DNA of 64,000 bases from Corallium rubrum (GCA_964035015.1 OZ036017.1:3703253-3767252); one strand, 5' to 3'. Positions 42,580-54,239 are shown, counted from the first letter of the stretch. Numbers and translations are program-made. The notes: a model not told the origin generated them from the letters alone.

Positions 42580-43389
42580 GAATGATACACCAAACGAAGT
42601 TGAAGCTGTTCAACTCTCTATGGTTACGCGCATATTAATCAGGATTTCTTTGTCTAAGCTCTGACGTCGCCCAGATTCGCCCAGACTCGTTCTTTTGTCT
42701 ACATTACTAATGAGTTTCTAATGAGGTTTTACACATGGCAGTATGCAAATATCAGTCTTAGCAACACTTGCAATATGCTTGACAACGTTAATAAAATAGT
42801 CGAATCAGCCGTTTAAACCAAGAGAGTTTTATTTCATATGTTGTCAAGTCAATACATCTCAAATCGTCGATCGTTCTTCTTACGGCTTCTCGAATTGATT
42901 CTTCATCCAAGGATCCGTTTACTCTATACACCAAGGCTAAATAAGCGATAATTCGACCGAAATTGTTAGGGTTCATCTCTTCATAAACGTGTTGAAGACA
43001 TATTCTTGGTATTTGTTCACTGATATTGTCGATTAGTACTCTATGTTCTTCTAGAAAATGTTTAAGGTGAAACGACAAAGTGTCTCTGTCAATATCAATG
43101 TTATTTCTCTGTAGTTCGTCGTAAATAATATCCATCTTGTCAAACGTGTACCGTACGCAACGGTCGGAGACCAATCGGGAATGACGTAGTGAATACCAGG
43201 GGGGTTAAGCAACAGCCAGGGTTTAGGGGGGAAAGTTAGGGTTACGACGTCCCAAAGGAGCTTGAGAAATAATGACGTAATGAGATTAGGGTTAGAGGGT
43301 CGCAAAGGAGCATGAGAATGAATAATTAAAAATTGAATATTTAATGAGGCGGCATCCCTTTGGTCCCTATATGGGGGGGTATCACTACT
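42580..43389 (-). repeat. Right TIR of Polinton B
   Basis: Inverted counterpart of 29526-30334, with the second copy of the Bcl-2-like gene. Differences are concentrated at the inner edge (about 42580-42700). Confidence 0.95.
42788..43135 (-). CDS. Bcl-2-like protein, right TIR copy
   Basis: The predicted protein is identical in every residue to the copy at 29780-30127, although flanking inner TIR sequence has diverged. Being in the TIR, the gene exists twice per genome and reads outward-to-inward from each end. Identity over the coding part suggests either recent TIR homogenisation or selection. Confidence 0.6.
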   Translation of the reverse strand: MDIIYDELQRNNIDIDRDTLSFHLKHFLEEHRVLIDNISEQIPRICLQHVYEEMNPNNFGRIIAYLALVYRVNGSLDEESIREAVRRTIDDLRCIDLTTYEIKLSWFKRLIRLFY

Positions 43390-43914
43390 GACATCCACTA
43401 CGAACAGAGCATAACTGGACCCCTTTACAAATATGGTCAAATGGTTTGATGCAACAAGAAAACAATGATGTAGTGTTAAATGAATTGGCATTACCTATTA
43501 ATGATTTGGATTTTTATGGAGAGGACCCAGAAGGGCCAGCGCCCCTTCAAGAGCATGGTCAAGTTGAGGTGTATGATTTAGAGAATCCCTTTACCATAAA
43601 CAACTGGCAGCAAATTCAAGGACAAATAAATGTTAATGTAGAGTCAGACAATTTTGGACTTGACATCTACCTGCAAGCCCTAGATATAGCACTACTTTAC
43701 AATGACTGACTGCATTTACAACATATAATATGAACTATCTAATACATCATCAGTTGGTGGACAAACTGTTATGTATTAGTATAGAGTCCTCAAATTAGGT
43801 TTACCGGTATGTATTAAAATTTTTAGAACGCAGTGAAGTTGTTCAAACTTAAATTAATTAACCAAATAGGACAAAATGAACAAAAGATGTCTCAATGTTT
43901 ATACCTGGTAGTCA

Positions 43915-46900
43915 CTAAATTGAAGTAAATGCTTTCTTACCAGCATTAAACACAGCATAAAAAGATTCACAAAATTCATGGTATGACTTGAACATGCATG
44001 GCAATGTCAGCCTTAAGAAACAAGTGGAAGCATAAAATGCATTTGCCTCCATGTCTAGCACAACTTCAATTTTTGAGGAGAAGCCCAATGGTGGCAAACT
44101 TGGAGCACCAGTGACAAAAGTTAGAAAACTTTTGAGTGCCTTTTCATCACTTGATTTCAGAAACCTCTGAAAGTACTGCAATGTTTCTCTTTTCTCAGGT
44201 GTATCCAGGTCACTCTCTTTGGGTAAATTTACCATGTCTTCAATAGATTGGTTATTTTCAACTGCAAAGTTGTACACAAATACGTCTTGGAATAACTCTG
44301 GACTTTTTTCCAATTCCATCAAGAAGTTGCATGATTTCAAACCTTGGCGAATTTGATCCAGCAAAGGTTGTCCCCTTTCCAGTATGTCATATACAATAAG
44401 ACTTTGCATAACTTTGTGCTTGGTAGAAAGCTAGAAAGAAAAATAAGATTAAATAAATCTTGCATGTGAATTGACAAATACAGTTCTGAAGATCTGTCAC
44501 AGATAACCATCCAATTTTTACTGGATGGATTAAGTTACATCTTTTACTCAGACTTTACATAATAATACATTTATACTTACTTTATTTGTGTACCAATAGA
44601 TACTGTACATATATGTAAAACACATTGGTAGTACTTTTACAATAATTTTATACTGTAATTGCATTATTAAACAATTGAATTTTGGCCAAAATTTGGGATA
44701 TGGTTTTTAAACGACTTCCAAATTCTGAACAGTATTCGATAGTTTGGTGCTGTGATAATAATACCATAAATACCAGTCCACAATATGAGGTAAAACTACA
44801 GTAAAATATATGCAACTTTTAATACTTAATATGATGATAAAAGAATTTTTACTTACATTAAGAGCACAAGTTTCTCCTGCCTCTTCCACCAACTGAAGGA
44901 AATCATCACTTATAATTTCTTCTATAGCGATTGATGTAGTGGCTTCCTGTAACTGAAATTATATAATGGAGCAGCAAAACAATAAGTTTGATGCAATGTA
45001 ATTTTTTTCCCACTTCAGGATATATTTTTACAACTAAATTTAGTAAAAGGGATTTATTTTTACAACTAAATTTAGTAAAAGTAAGATCATCTGGCAATCA
45101 CACAGAGTTATTTTTTGACCAGTTTGTTGGTTACTCACTCCTAAAGTGGCTAAAATCTCCAGGCCTCTGCTGAATGAAACCATATGGGGTTAGCCAGAAC
45201 AAACAATCTAAACACTTGGCGTAGGGGTAAAACATTAATACTCAAGTACATTATTAATTAATATACCATATAATCCAGGGTTGTTATTAAATTTCAAGTA
45301 GGGGGAGGACTATACAGCTATACAATGCCCTATAGGGTACGAGTTCCAGCTCTTGGATAGGGTGTAAAGTATCTGTTTCAATATGGAATAGGGTACCTAC
45401 AATGTATTAGTCAATGTGTCTGGTATAGAGTATCTGATATTTGCTAAGGTCTAGGATAGGATAGGAAATAGAAAATTAGCTAATTTTAGTCTGGGATAGG
45501 GTTTTAAGATTATCACTGCAAACCCCTACCCAAAAATTGCCAGGGTACCCCCCTCTATAGTTTAAGTAGCCATACCTGTTGAATATACAGTTTAACTGAG
45601 GGTGAAGCTACATCACTGGCATCAATATCAATTGCTGCATTTGCAATGTCCCCAGTTGCTAAATGCTTGTAGCATGCCAGTGGAAAGAATGGAAATCCTG
45701 GTCCACCTTGCAGGAGAGAGTGCACAATCATTTTCCCAAGAATCATCATCATGCTGGACATCAATATGTCACTGCTTGGTATAGGTAGTTTCTTGTTATC
45801 ATAACCATGGAAGTAGTTTTCAACAACTTTGTTGAATACATCAGAATAAAACTGGCGAAGCACACCCCCCGAATCTGCAGCCGGTTGCCCATTGTACACA
45901 ATACGTAAAGGACAGCTTTCATCAAAGCTAGAACTCTTGTAGAAGGCGAAAGCATCTTGCAATATGTCCTCTGGATCAATTCGTAGTTTCACTTTCTCTT
46001 CTGAATGATTCTTCCATAGGTGTTGTAATACTGACTTTAAACTCTTGAGTTCAGGGACAGTTCCTGGACTCAAACCACATGTTTCAAGACTACCACGATC
46101 AAAATCTTCACTTTCTGGTTCAGCACCTCTACCTGTTAGGTAACCCACAGCTTCTTCAACTGAAGTAGTGACATTCAAAGCATGCACCAATGTTTGTCTT
46201 GGTTTTCCGGGAAACATTTCTTGAAGTTGACTAAGTTTATGTTGGAAAAAAAGACTGGGAATAGTTGACACTGAAGGGCGACTTGGGTGACCATTACCAT
46301 CACTTGGGCTTTGAAAATCACCTGATACCATATGGGAAATAACGACATCATCATTTATATCTCCATCTTCTGGAATTTCCTCATCACTCATTTCATTTTC
46401 ATTTTCATTGACACTTAGTTCACTTGCAAACGATTTCTTGCTTCTATTTAGTCGTACATACACGATACCCTGACCACAGAGTTGCTTGACATTTTCAAAG
46501 TCCCATTTGTGACCTTCTTTCACAACAGGGAGGGACACTTAATGTAAAGCGATCGCGTTTAACGAAATGAAAATCGGAGCAACCAAGATTTGGAATACGA
46601 TTTTTGATGACAGAAGCAATTTCATTGCGTACCTGGTCTTCGCAGAAGGATGACAAAAACTCAATTTGTGCTTTGCAAACGACAAGCTTATCTTTGAAGC
46701 TGCAATCGAGAAATTTCGTTCCCTGGCTTTCATCCCATGCTTCAAGCACATAAACCCACTTGCTTTCTCGTTTCGGTGTATCTTCCTTCACCTGATTAAA
46801 CTTTCTTTTGGGAACTCGACGACGAATAGGCGGATCGTTTCTTGTATTTCTGTTGTTGTTGTTTCGATGCTGTAACTGTTCGACAAGTCCTCTGGTTCTA

Positions 46901-47052
46901 TCCAGCACAGATGCAGCAACACTTTCTAGTGGAGAAGATACAGGACCATTTTGGACAGGCGGAGTACTGTTTTGAATCTCCGGACTTGAATGAGTTGATA
47001 TTTCGTCCCTTACTATTTGACGTATAAACCTTTCATCTCTATTTGACGCCAT
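43915..47052 (-). pseudogene. CUE plus HECT E3 ubiquitin-ligase-like gene of the outer transposon
   Basis: Exons are 47052-45576, 44952-44857 and 44430-43915, with GT-AG borders in phase 0. Exon 1 has a disordered Ser/Asn-rich N-terminus, a KWVYVLEAW domain and an acidic linker. A CUE-like helix bundle follows (QLQEMFPGKPRQTLVHALNV), then the HECT N-lobe (PLRIVYNGQPAADSGGVLRQ). The last exon holds the C-lobe with the catalytic Cys in STCFLRLTLP. HECT ligases pass ubiquitin through this Cys to substrates. A 1-nt frameshift near 46540 breaks exon 1. It starts just inside the right TIR and converges on the transposase, with 205 bp between the stops, so it belongs to the transposon. Confidence 0.8.
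45180..45560. other. Repeat-like sequence inside the first HECT intron
   Basis: The words GATAGGGT and AATAGGGTA recur (for example 45356-45490) on a GGG/TAT-rich background, with no coding frame. It is probably a decayed non-autonomous repeat sitting in the intron. Confidence 0.4.
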
Positions 47053-47128
47053 GTTTGCTGGCAAACGTGGGCTATTCTCGCGGGAATCACCAAGACATTC
47101 GTTCTACGCATGTGTAGCTAATCCAAAC

Positions 47129-47543
47129 TCGCGCGTGTGACTTGAAAAGCCTAGGCACTAGTTTTGTGAGATATGAATGTCCTAAACCAAGGAAATATGA
47201 ATAAAAGAACGTTTCGAATACTGTGAATACAATAGTGACCACGTATATGAATTTTGGCACGACTAATATATATGAACTTGAATTCACAAATACCAAATAT
47301 GAATGAGACAAATCGATATATGAATAAATTCGAAACGCCACAAATATATATGAATACAAATGTTACATATGAATTTGAGCACCAGAATATACATATGAAT
47401 AGTGATTAGCAGACATTTAAATATGAATTTCAGTGCAACGTATATATGAATAATTTATTGTTCTATCAACAAATATATGAATGTAAACGAAACATATATG
47501 AATGTTTAGTTGAAATGAATTTTGCTACAAAACGGCAACCATA
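47129..47543 (-). repeat. Right TIR of the outer transposon
   Basis: Reverse complement of the left TIR with the same series of ATATGAAT motifs. It is about 50 bp shorter because it carries a single GATATGAATGTCCTAAACC unit. Confidence 0.9.
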
Positions 47544-47723
47544 TTCACAGCATGAACCACAAAACTTTATTAATAGCCTACGCGTCAGTAGTTACATGGA
47601 TAACCAAGAGAACTTGCCATACTGTATTACTGTGGTACAGTTCCAGCTGGAGTTGTACGTAGCAGGCAATACGGATTTTGCAACCCAGCTCATACTGAGC
47701 TACCTACCAGGCTACAGTTCTGA

Positions 47724-49475
47724 ATGGCGAGTGATAATAATTTGAACCAAAACTCGTACTCAGGGCTACCATAGCAGGCTCGAGTTATAAATGGCGAGCG
47801 ATAATAATTTGAACAAAAACTCATACTGGGCTACCGTACCAGGTTCGAGTTATAAATGGTGAGCGATAATAATTTGATCAAAAACTCATACTGGGCTACC
47901 AAACCAGGCTAGAGTTGTAAATGGCAAGCGATACTAATTTGAACAAAAACTCATACTGGGCTACCATCCCAGGCTAGAGTTGCAATGGCAAGCGATAATA
48001 ATTTGAACAAAAGCTCATACTGGGCTACCATCCCAGGCTAGAGTTGCAAATGGCAAGCAATAATAATTTGAACAAAAGCTCATACTGGGTTACCATACCA
48101 GGCTCGAGTTATAAATGGTGAGCGATAATAAGTTGAACAAAAACTCATACTGGGCTACGGCATACCAGGCTAGAGTTGCAAATGGCACGCGATAATAATT
48201 TGAACAAAAACTCATACTGGGCTACCATCCCAGGCTAGAGTTGTAAATGGCACGCGATAATAATTTGAACAAAAACTCATACTGGGCTACCATACCACGC
48301 TAGAGTTGTAAATGGCACGCAATGATAATTTGAACAAAAACTCATACTGGGCTACCATACCAGGCTAGAGTTGCAAATGGCACGCGATAATAATTTGAAC
48401 AAAAACTCATACTGGGCTACCATTCCACGCTAGAGTTGTAAATGGCACGCGGTAATAATTTGAACAAACTCATACTGGGCTACCATACCAGGCTAGAGTT
48501 TTAAATGGCACGCGGTAATAATTTGAACAAAAACTCATACTGGGCTACCATCCCAGGCTAGAGTTGTAAATGGCACGCGATAATAATTTGAACAAAAACT
48601 CATACTGGGCTACCATACCCGGCTAGAGTTGTAAATGGCACGCGGTAATAATTTGGTCAAAAAACTCATACTGGGCTACCATACCAGGCTAGAGTTGCAA
48701 ATGGCAAGCGATAATAATTTGAACAAAAACTCATACTGGGCTACCATACCAGGCTAGAGTTGCAAATGGCACGCGATAATAATTTGAACAAAAACTCATA
48801 CTGGGCTACCATACCAGGCTAGAGTTGTAAATGGCACGCGATAATAATTTGAACAAAAAACTCATACTGGGCTACCATACCAGGCTAGAGTTGTAAATGG
48901 CACGCGATAATAATTTGAACAAAAACTCATACTGGGCTACCATACCAGGCTAGAGTTGCAAATGGCCCGCGATAATAATTTGAACAAAAACTCATACTGG
49001 GCTACTATACCAGGATAGAGTTGCAAATGGCACGCGATAATAATTTGAACCAAAACTCATACTGGGCTACCATACCAGGCTAGAGTTGCAAATGGCACGC
49101 GATAATAATTTGAACAAAAACTCATACTGGGCTACCATACCAGGCTAGAGTTGTAAATGGCGATTGATAATAATTGAACAAAAACTCATACTGGGCTACC
49201 ATCCCAGGCTAGAGTTGTAGATGGCAGGCTACCATACCAGCTAGAGCTGTAGATGGCAGGTGATAATAATTTGAGCAAAAACTCAAACTGGGCTACCATA
49301 CCAGGCTGGATTTGTAATTGGCCGGCACTACTAAATTTGAAACAGAGCTCCCGCTGAGCTACCATGCCGAGTTAGAGTTGTAAACTGCCAGCAATAATAA
49401 TTGAAATCAAGCTCATACTGAGCTACAATACCAGGCTAGATGTGTAAATGGCTGGTGATAATAATTCCAGGCTAG
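47724..49475. repeat. Tandem array of a 65-bp unit, about 27 copies
   Basis: The unit contains GATAATAATTTGAACAAAAA, CTCATACTGGGCTACCATAC, CAGGCTAGAGTTG and AAATGGCACGC. Central copies are nearly identical and edge copies are diverged, the usual sign of unequal crossing-over. It begins about 180 bp after the outer transposon. Confidence 0.97.
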
Positions 49476-49504
49476 AGTTGCGATATTTTCGCTGTAAAGT
49501 TGCA

Positions 49505-49990
49505 AATGCTGTATACCAGGGTCACACCCAGTATGCTGTAGTCTGTTATATTACCATGCTGTATACCAGGGTCACACCCAGTATGCTGTAGTCTGTTATA
49601 TTGCAAGTGCTGTATAACAGGGTCACACCCAGTATGCTGTAGTCTGTTATATTACCATGCTGTATACCAGGGTCACACCCAGTATGCTGTAGTCTGTTAT
49701 ATTGCAAATGCTATATACCCAGTATGCTGTAGTCTGTTATATTGCAAATGCTGTATACCAGGGTCACACCCCGTATGCTGTAGTCTGTTATATTGCAAAT
49801 ACTGTATACCCATTATGCTGTAGTCTGTTATATTGCAAATGCTGTATACCAGGGCCACACCCCGTATGCTGTAGTCTGTTAAATTGCAAAGCTGTACCAT
49901 CACGCTCAATATGCTGTTGTCTTTTATATTGCCAATGCTGTGTACCCAGTCTGTTCTGTTGCAAGTGCTGTGTACCCGAGTTATGCCCAT
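49505..49990. repeat. Tandem array of a 50-bp unit with 35-bp deletion variants
   Basis: Units read GCTGTATACCAGGGTCACAC then CCAGTATGCTGTAGTCTG and TTATATT(A/G)C. Some copies lack the CAGGGTCACAC part. About ten copies are present. It follows directly after the 65-bp array. Confidence 0.95.
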
Positions 49991-50189
49991 CTGCTGTAGT
50001 CTGTGAGATTGCAAAAACCTGTAAACCAATTCTGGTTTGCTGTTGTTATACTGTAGATGTTGCATATGTAGATAGACTTGCATTGGTGCGTAAGTTGGGA
50101 TTGCCTGCCTCCCCCCATTCACTACAGATAGATTTTTTGTTTTTGTTTTTTGTTGTTATGGGTTTTTTTCTTCCTCTTTTCAACATATT

Positions 50190-51480
50190 AAGACTAGATT
50201 ATGTATGCGCCCTGTGTGCAGCAACCGAATCTAAAATTTCCTGGGGTGTTCTTATGTACAACTGATATACATTGCCTAGCCACCATCCAAGGGTTTTTAT
50301 CAAATGATCTGGAATGCCAACGGGGGCTGCCGTAGATGCAACACTGATTCGAAAGCTGTGCCCAGAGAAATGTCCTTCTAAACCTGCACGAAGAGCCAAG
50401 TTTTGAGCCAGATGTCCATCACTGGACTGCACCCAGGCTGTATCAAATGTCCATTACTGGGACTGTACCCAGGCTGTAGCTGATTTCACTTACTGGGACT
50501 GCACCCTGGCTGTAGCAAGTGTCAATTACTGGGAGCGCACCCAGGCTGTAGCAGATGTCAATTACTGGGCAGGCTGTCACTGCTGTCGATTACTGGGATT
50601 GCACCCAGGCTGTAGCAACTGTCGATCACTGGGACTGCACCCAAGTCGTAGCAATGTCAATCACTGGGACTGCACGCAGGCTGTAGCAGATGTCGATCAT
50701 TGGGAATGCACCCAAGTTGTAGCAATGTCCACTACTGGGACTGCACCCCCGGCTATAATAACTGTCAATCACTTGGAGTGCCCCCCTTTCTGTAGGCAAG
50801 TCAATCGGCAATCGCTGGGCCTGCTTCCCCCTGGCTGTAGCAAGAGGCAACGTACGCGAAGCAAGTAGGCCAAGCAAGTACGCAAAGCAAGTACAAAGCA
50901 CTCCTAAACGGAGGAAGAAACCGAAAATGCAACGCAGCATGCCACCCAAAAAAAAAGAAAAAAAAAGAAGCGTCATCGTAATTGTTTAGATTTAAAGTTC
51001 TGTAAATGCTTACCAACCCTGTGAAGGTAGCCTCTGGCATTTTCCCGAGCGCTGGGAGGATAATGTAAACATGCGGTGTTCTAAATGTAATGAGCCTAAG
51101 TATACTTTTATTGATTGTGCTTTCAACGTTGTTGATAGATGTGCTGCAAAATGTCATAAACGCCCACTCGCTTGCTGCTAGGGGTGACCCACTTTCATTC
51201 ATGCATCGACTCCAGTAACAAAGGTCTCAAATCTGCGCTGAGCTGTCGAGTATGTTCGCTTAGTAGAACTGGCTATGCCTTGGTGCATCAGACTAACTGT
51301 CGTGCATCTCAAATAAAGATTGTGCATCTCGGCAAATAAAGATTCAAGGTCAGACGAACTAGCAACTCCTGCGGAATGTCGACGGGATTCGGTCGCGCTT
51401 CTGGCATGTGAAATCGTGATAGAGCATCAGCAATGATATTGGTTTTGCCTGGGACGTGCGTTGCTGGCACTTTAACATTG
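50190..51480 (-). mobile_element. Degraded DIRS-type retroelement (RNase H and tyrosine recombinase remnants)
   Basis: On the minus strand, 51460-51360 encodes LSRFHMPEARPNPVDIPQEL, the end of an RNase H/connection region. 51200-51000 encodes PLAASEWAFMTFCS, like the N-terminal domain of DIRS tyrosine recombinases. 50432-50199 encodes the recombinase C-terminus, with the H-x-x-R box in GHSFRISVAS and the Tyr nucleophile in NVYQLYIRTP. Order and motifs match DIRS elements, which integrate by tyrosine recombinase. Stops, frameshifts and an internal tandem repeat show that it is dead. Confidence 0.75.
50440..50850. repeat. Tandem repeat of about 36-bp units inside the DIRS recombinase remnant
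   Basis: ACTGGGACTGCACCCAGGCT plus GTAGCA(A/G)(A/G)TGTC recurs about eleven times with many substitutions. The first unit overlaps recombinase coding sequence (about 50415-50440), suggesting the array grew from that segment. Confidence 0.85.
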
Positions 51481-52483
51481 TTGTGCCGTGATAAGACATA
51501 GAGCGCGCAAGAGATGCATCATGTGGTGTCCTTAGATGTGCCCGAAGTGATGACAGACATTACACTTTTGATGTCACATGAGAACTAAATGCGCTCCCGA
51601 GACCATTTCGTTGCCCAACTATTGCAAGCAAGCACGATGGGGAACACTTCTTGTAAGCGCTACTTAGGGATTGTTGAGACGAGACCACTAAGACGGTATT
51701 TTAAACACCTATGCGTAGGCTAAAGGCGCCATAGCGCGCTTGAGCACAGTATCTTCGTTTATCGCAACGAACACACGAGTCAGTTAGCGCATTTGGCCCA
51801 TGGGGAAGCAACCGCATGACCTTTGTACTCAGCGTCTGGCGCTTTCTGCTTCTCTTCGCGCAAGTCTTTCTTTTAAGGCCTGACTTTCCTGCGTTCATTC
51901 TGTGAAGGTATCTCCGACACCGCTTTGTTAGTCCTTGGTTTTGTCTTACCTCTGTCCCGAAGTAGCCGAAGTATTTGCCACACGAAGAAAGATAGAGTAG
52001 ATTTTACATACCTTGGTTGTTGTGCCCTGGGTTAGGCGTCAGTGCTTTACCTGAATGCTGCTTTAATCGCTCCAAAGATGCGACAAGAGTCAGAGCCGGC
52101 TGTTATGGTCTGCGCTTTCCCCGCGGTCCAATCGCTTGAGCCACTGCTTGCGCTGCCACTTGGCTTAGGCCCACGCAGAATTCTTATTTTCGCAATTTTC
52201 TTTACTTCTTGTATGCTACTGATACTTAGCTATGTCTTCGCTATGCCGTCCAAAACAAATCTCGCCGTAAATATCGTGCGTCTAACGTCTGTGCTAGCAC
52301 AAGTAATAAAGGGTTAAGTAACGTAATGCGCATTCTTTCTAGCAACTCGTCAACAGTGTCCATATAAGCTGTGTATAATTAGACCAATTAGCTGCCAACA
52401 CTTAACCTTGCGCTCTCCTGTGTTTTAACCTTGGTTATTTCATAACCTCATATACAAGAGTCCCTCCCAGGTGTTAAACCAAT
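51481..52483. other. No clear gene; possible further retroelement debris
   Basis: Higher GC than the surroundings. Short frames such as 51898-51701 (-) are Arg/Lys/Cys-rich but lack a recognisable motif. It could be upstream DIRS sequence; nothing firm can be said. Confidence 0.35.
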
Positions 52484-53313
52484 CAGGGGTGGTGCCAGGA
52501 ATTTCCCGACAGGCGGACAGGGGCTTAGGGGGCTCCGGGGGCATTCTCACCTGGAAAATTTTCAAAATTTGAACATCTAGAATAGCTTTTTCCATCTTCT
52601 CAGTGTGAATTTATTGCAATAACCGACAAGTTACAGCATTTATTTTCAAGGTATCAATAAAGAAAAATCTGTTGAACACCCAGTGTGGTCATTAACCTTT
52701 GCCATTTTTGTCCAATATTTGCAGTCAGAAATCAACGAGTTTGTACAGTAATATTTTGCAAAAAACAATCAAAAGATAAGAAATCATAAATATTTCATCA
52801 CTGATGTACTGATAAATATCAACAGATGCATATATTAAACTTAATAAGGTGTTGGATATGCTTAAATTACCTCAGGCACTTGTGAAGACTCCATTTTGAC
52901 AGCAGAACAAAAGCTAGCAGCAACAAACTCATGCCCAGTCTTCCTCGGTCACAATCAAAATTGACCAAAGTACCCCACCCTCGGGGAGAATTCAGTGGCA
53001 AGATCTCGACCCTGGGGACATGCGTTTTGATCAAAACACCAACCCTTGCCTAACCCCGCCTCAGGACTAACATTGATAGGTGCATTACTGCTGGCTTCTT
53101 ACACAATATGTGTACCTTATCCTGTGTTTCTAAAGGAGTTTCATTTCACAATTATTAAGCATTAATTACTGACTTGTCTGGCTTAATCAATTAAAAAGTT
53201 ATTTGCCAATTGTTAAAAATACAATTTTTCTTACAGATCATTGATCGAAAAATCTGTAAATTTTTCCCAAAAGGGGGCTGTGACCCCCCTGCCCCCCTCT
53301 GGCACCACCCATG
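52484..53313. mobile_element. hAT-like non-autonomous element (830 bp)
   Basis: Left end CAGGGGTGGTGCCAGG and right end TCTGGCACCACCCATG are inverted copies with two mismatches. Candidate 8-bp flanks (AAACCAAT and AAATGGAT) agree at only five positions, so the duplication is doubtful or decayed. The ends resemble hAT CAGGGG(T/C)GG termini. No transposase frame is present. Confidence 0.65.
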
Positions 53314-54239
53314 AAATGGATATTTAATATATCATTGTCTTTGCAGTGAAACTGCTTCTTTGATGGACTGGGGGGTGTTTATATATTGGCATTCTCCTGA
53401 CCTCCCTGTTGAAAAGCCTCTAGATACGAGGTTGCCCTCCCCAGAGTCTTCTTTATGCACCAAATATTAGTCAAATGTAATCAAATAGCCTCATAGAGGA
53501 TCCTGCAAAATAGGTCTTTCTTGATTCCTTTAACATATCTTCATTAAAAAATAGATTTATACAATCAGAGTGCAATATAATCCAAAAAACTTGGTCTGAC
53601 ATTATGTCAGACCAACCCAGGTTTTGGTCGGACATGATTGGACACTAATTATTTTTGAATTCAATGGTGATTCTTTGTGATTGAAGGGCTGAAACGACTT
53701 CGTTTTTTGTTTTTTTTTGCCGAATGAGATATTCCCTGAAATTTGTCTTTGTCGAAAGAGGTACTCTCCGATTTTGTTTCAACGAATTATTTGTTTCAAA
53801 TTAAGATATCCAATTCACGCATTGTAAGGATTCAAGTATCCCCCCCCCGGTCCAATCTGCATGTTATATGCAGTCTGCAGATTATACGGACAGTTTGAGA
53901 AATTAGCTTCGAAGTTTAAAAACAAGCGAATAAGCGATATTTCGCACTTAACGACTCAAAACAGAGTGCGCTAGAAAAGGCGCTAGAAAAGGCTGGCTCA
54001 ATGCTGGAAAGTAGTTTAACTGTCAAAGAGAAGATTTCCAGTTTGCCACAAGTAAACTTAGAGATGACTATCAAAAGTATTGTGGCAGATCCTTTTCCTT
54101 GCTAAAGGTCAGATAAATGATCTGTTGTTTTTCATATGCTTTGACTGCGAAATTCTCTAAAGTTTAATTTAGCTGCACAAGGCAAAGGGAAAATCTTTAG
54201 CTCTTTACAATATTTTAATGATTTAAATGCTCCATTTAG
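53314..54239. other. Mostly non-coding; possible upstream exon of the second transposase
   Basis: A 60-codon open stretch at about 53920-54103 (+) with helical, Lys/Ser/Leu-rich sequence (SALEKALEKAGSMLESSLTV) could be an exon of the gene that continues at 54240. It has no diagnostic motif, and splice sites are not clear. Confidence 0.3.

Larger units (their letters stand above)
29526..43389. mobile_element. Polinton B: complete 13,864-bp Maverick/Polinton (adintovirus-like provirus)
   Basis: Perfect outer ends AGTAGTGATACCCCCCC on both sides in inverted orientation. A 6-bp target duplication GACATC lies at 29520-29525 and 43390-43395. TIRs are about 0.8 kb. Rightward genes (30369-35391): GRF protein, integrase, penton-like, PX-like, capsid, protease. 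Leftward genes (42376-35466): DNA polymerase, C2H2 protein, ATPase, two conserved small proteins. The two gene blocks converge at about 35.4 kb. The AG...CT termini, the duplication size and the gene set are those of Polintons. Two lesions are seen (capsid TGA, frameshift at about 35.73 kb), so it is fairly young. Confidence 0.95.
25670..43709 (+). pseudogene. rve-type (IS3EU-like) transposase, split by hAT and Polinton insertions
   Basis: Segments 25670-26257, 28944-29525 and 43390-43709 form one gene. Segment 1 encodes a helical N-terminus, GRPRFDIPEDLL, and an HTH with GVSRWTIYRRARTLGI. Segment 2 has the DDE core: Asp in [12 protein letters not shown], Asp in RGDHGGEN, Glu in [10 protein letters not shown]. 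Segment 3 supplies the post-core and acidic tail. Removing the 2678-bp hAT and the 13,864-bp Polinton with one duplication copy each gives in-frame joins. A 5-nt tandem duplication (ATGTT) near 26064 shifts the frame inside the HTH, so the gene was or became inactive independently. The convergent partner is the HECT gene at 43915. Confidence 0.85.
25142..47543. mobile_element. IS3EU-like transposon carrying transposase and HECT ligase genes, with two nested insertions
   Basis: The ends TATGGTTGCCGTTTTGTAGC and its complement are flanked by the same 6-bp sequence TTCACA at 25136-25141 and 47544-47549. TIRs extend to about 25609 on the left and to about 47129 on the right. Subtracting the hAT and Polinton insertions with one duplication copy each leaves a core of about 5.85 kb. 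The core has two convergent genes: the rve-type transposase on + starting 60 bp inside the left TIR, and the HECT gene on - starting about 80 bp inside the right TIR. The IS3EU label is from the transposase type and the 6-bp duplication, and is an inference. Confidence 0.85.

Noticed and set aside
43051-43491. Frame spanning the Polinton right end and flanking transposase DNA
   Set aside because: It crosses the element boundary and is out of frame with both the Bcl-2-like gene and the transposase.
45130-45170. Possible extra HECT exon with good splice-like borders
   Set aside because: Including it breaks the reading phase into the next exon, whereas joining 45576 directly to 44952 keeps phase and family-like sequence.
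47724-49990. Regular repeats resembling a CRISPR array
   Set aside because: The units are contiguous tandem repeats without unique spacers, and the DNA is eukaryotic.
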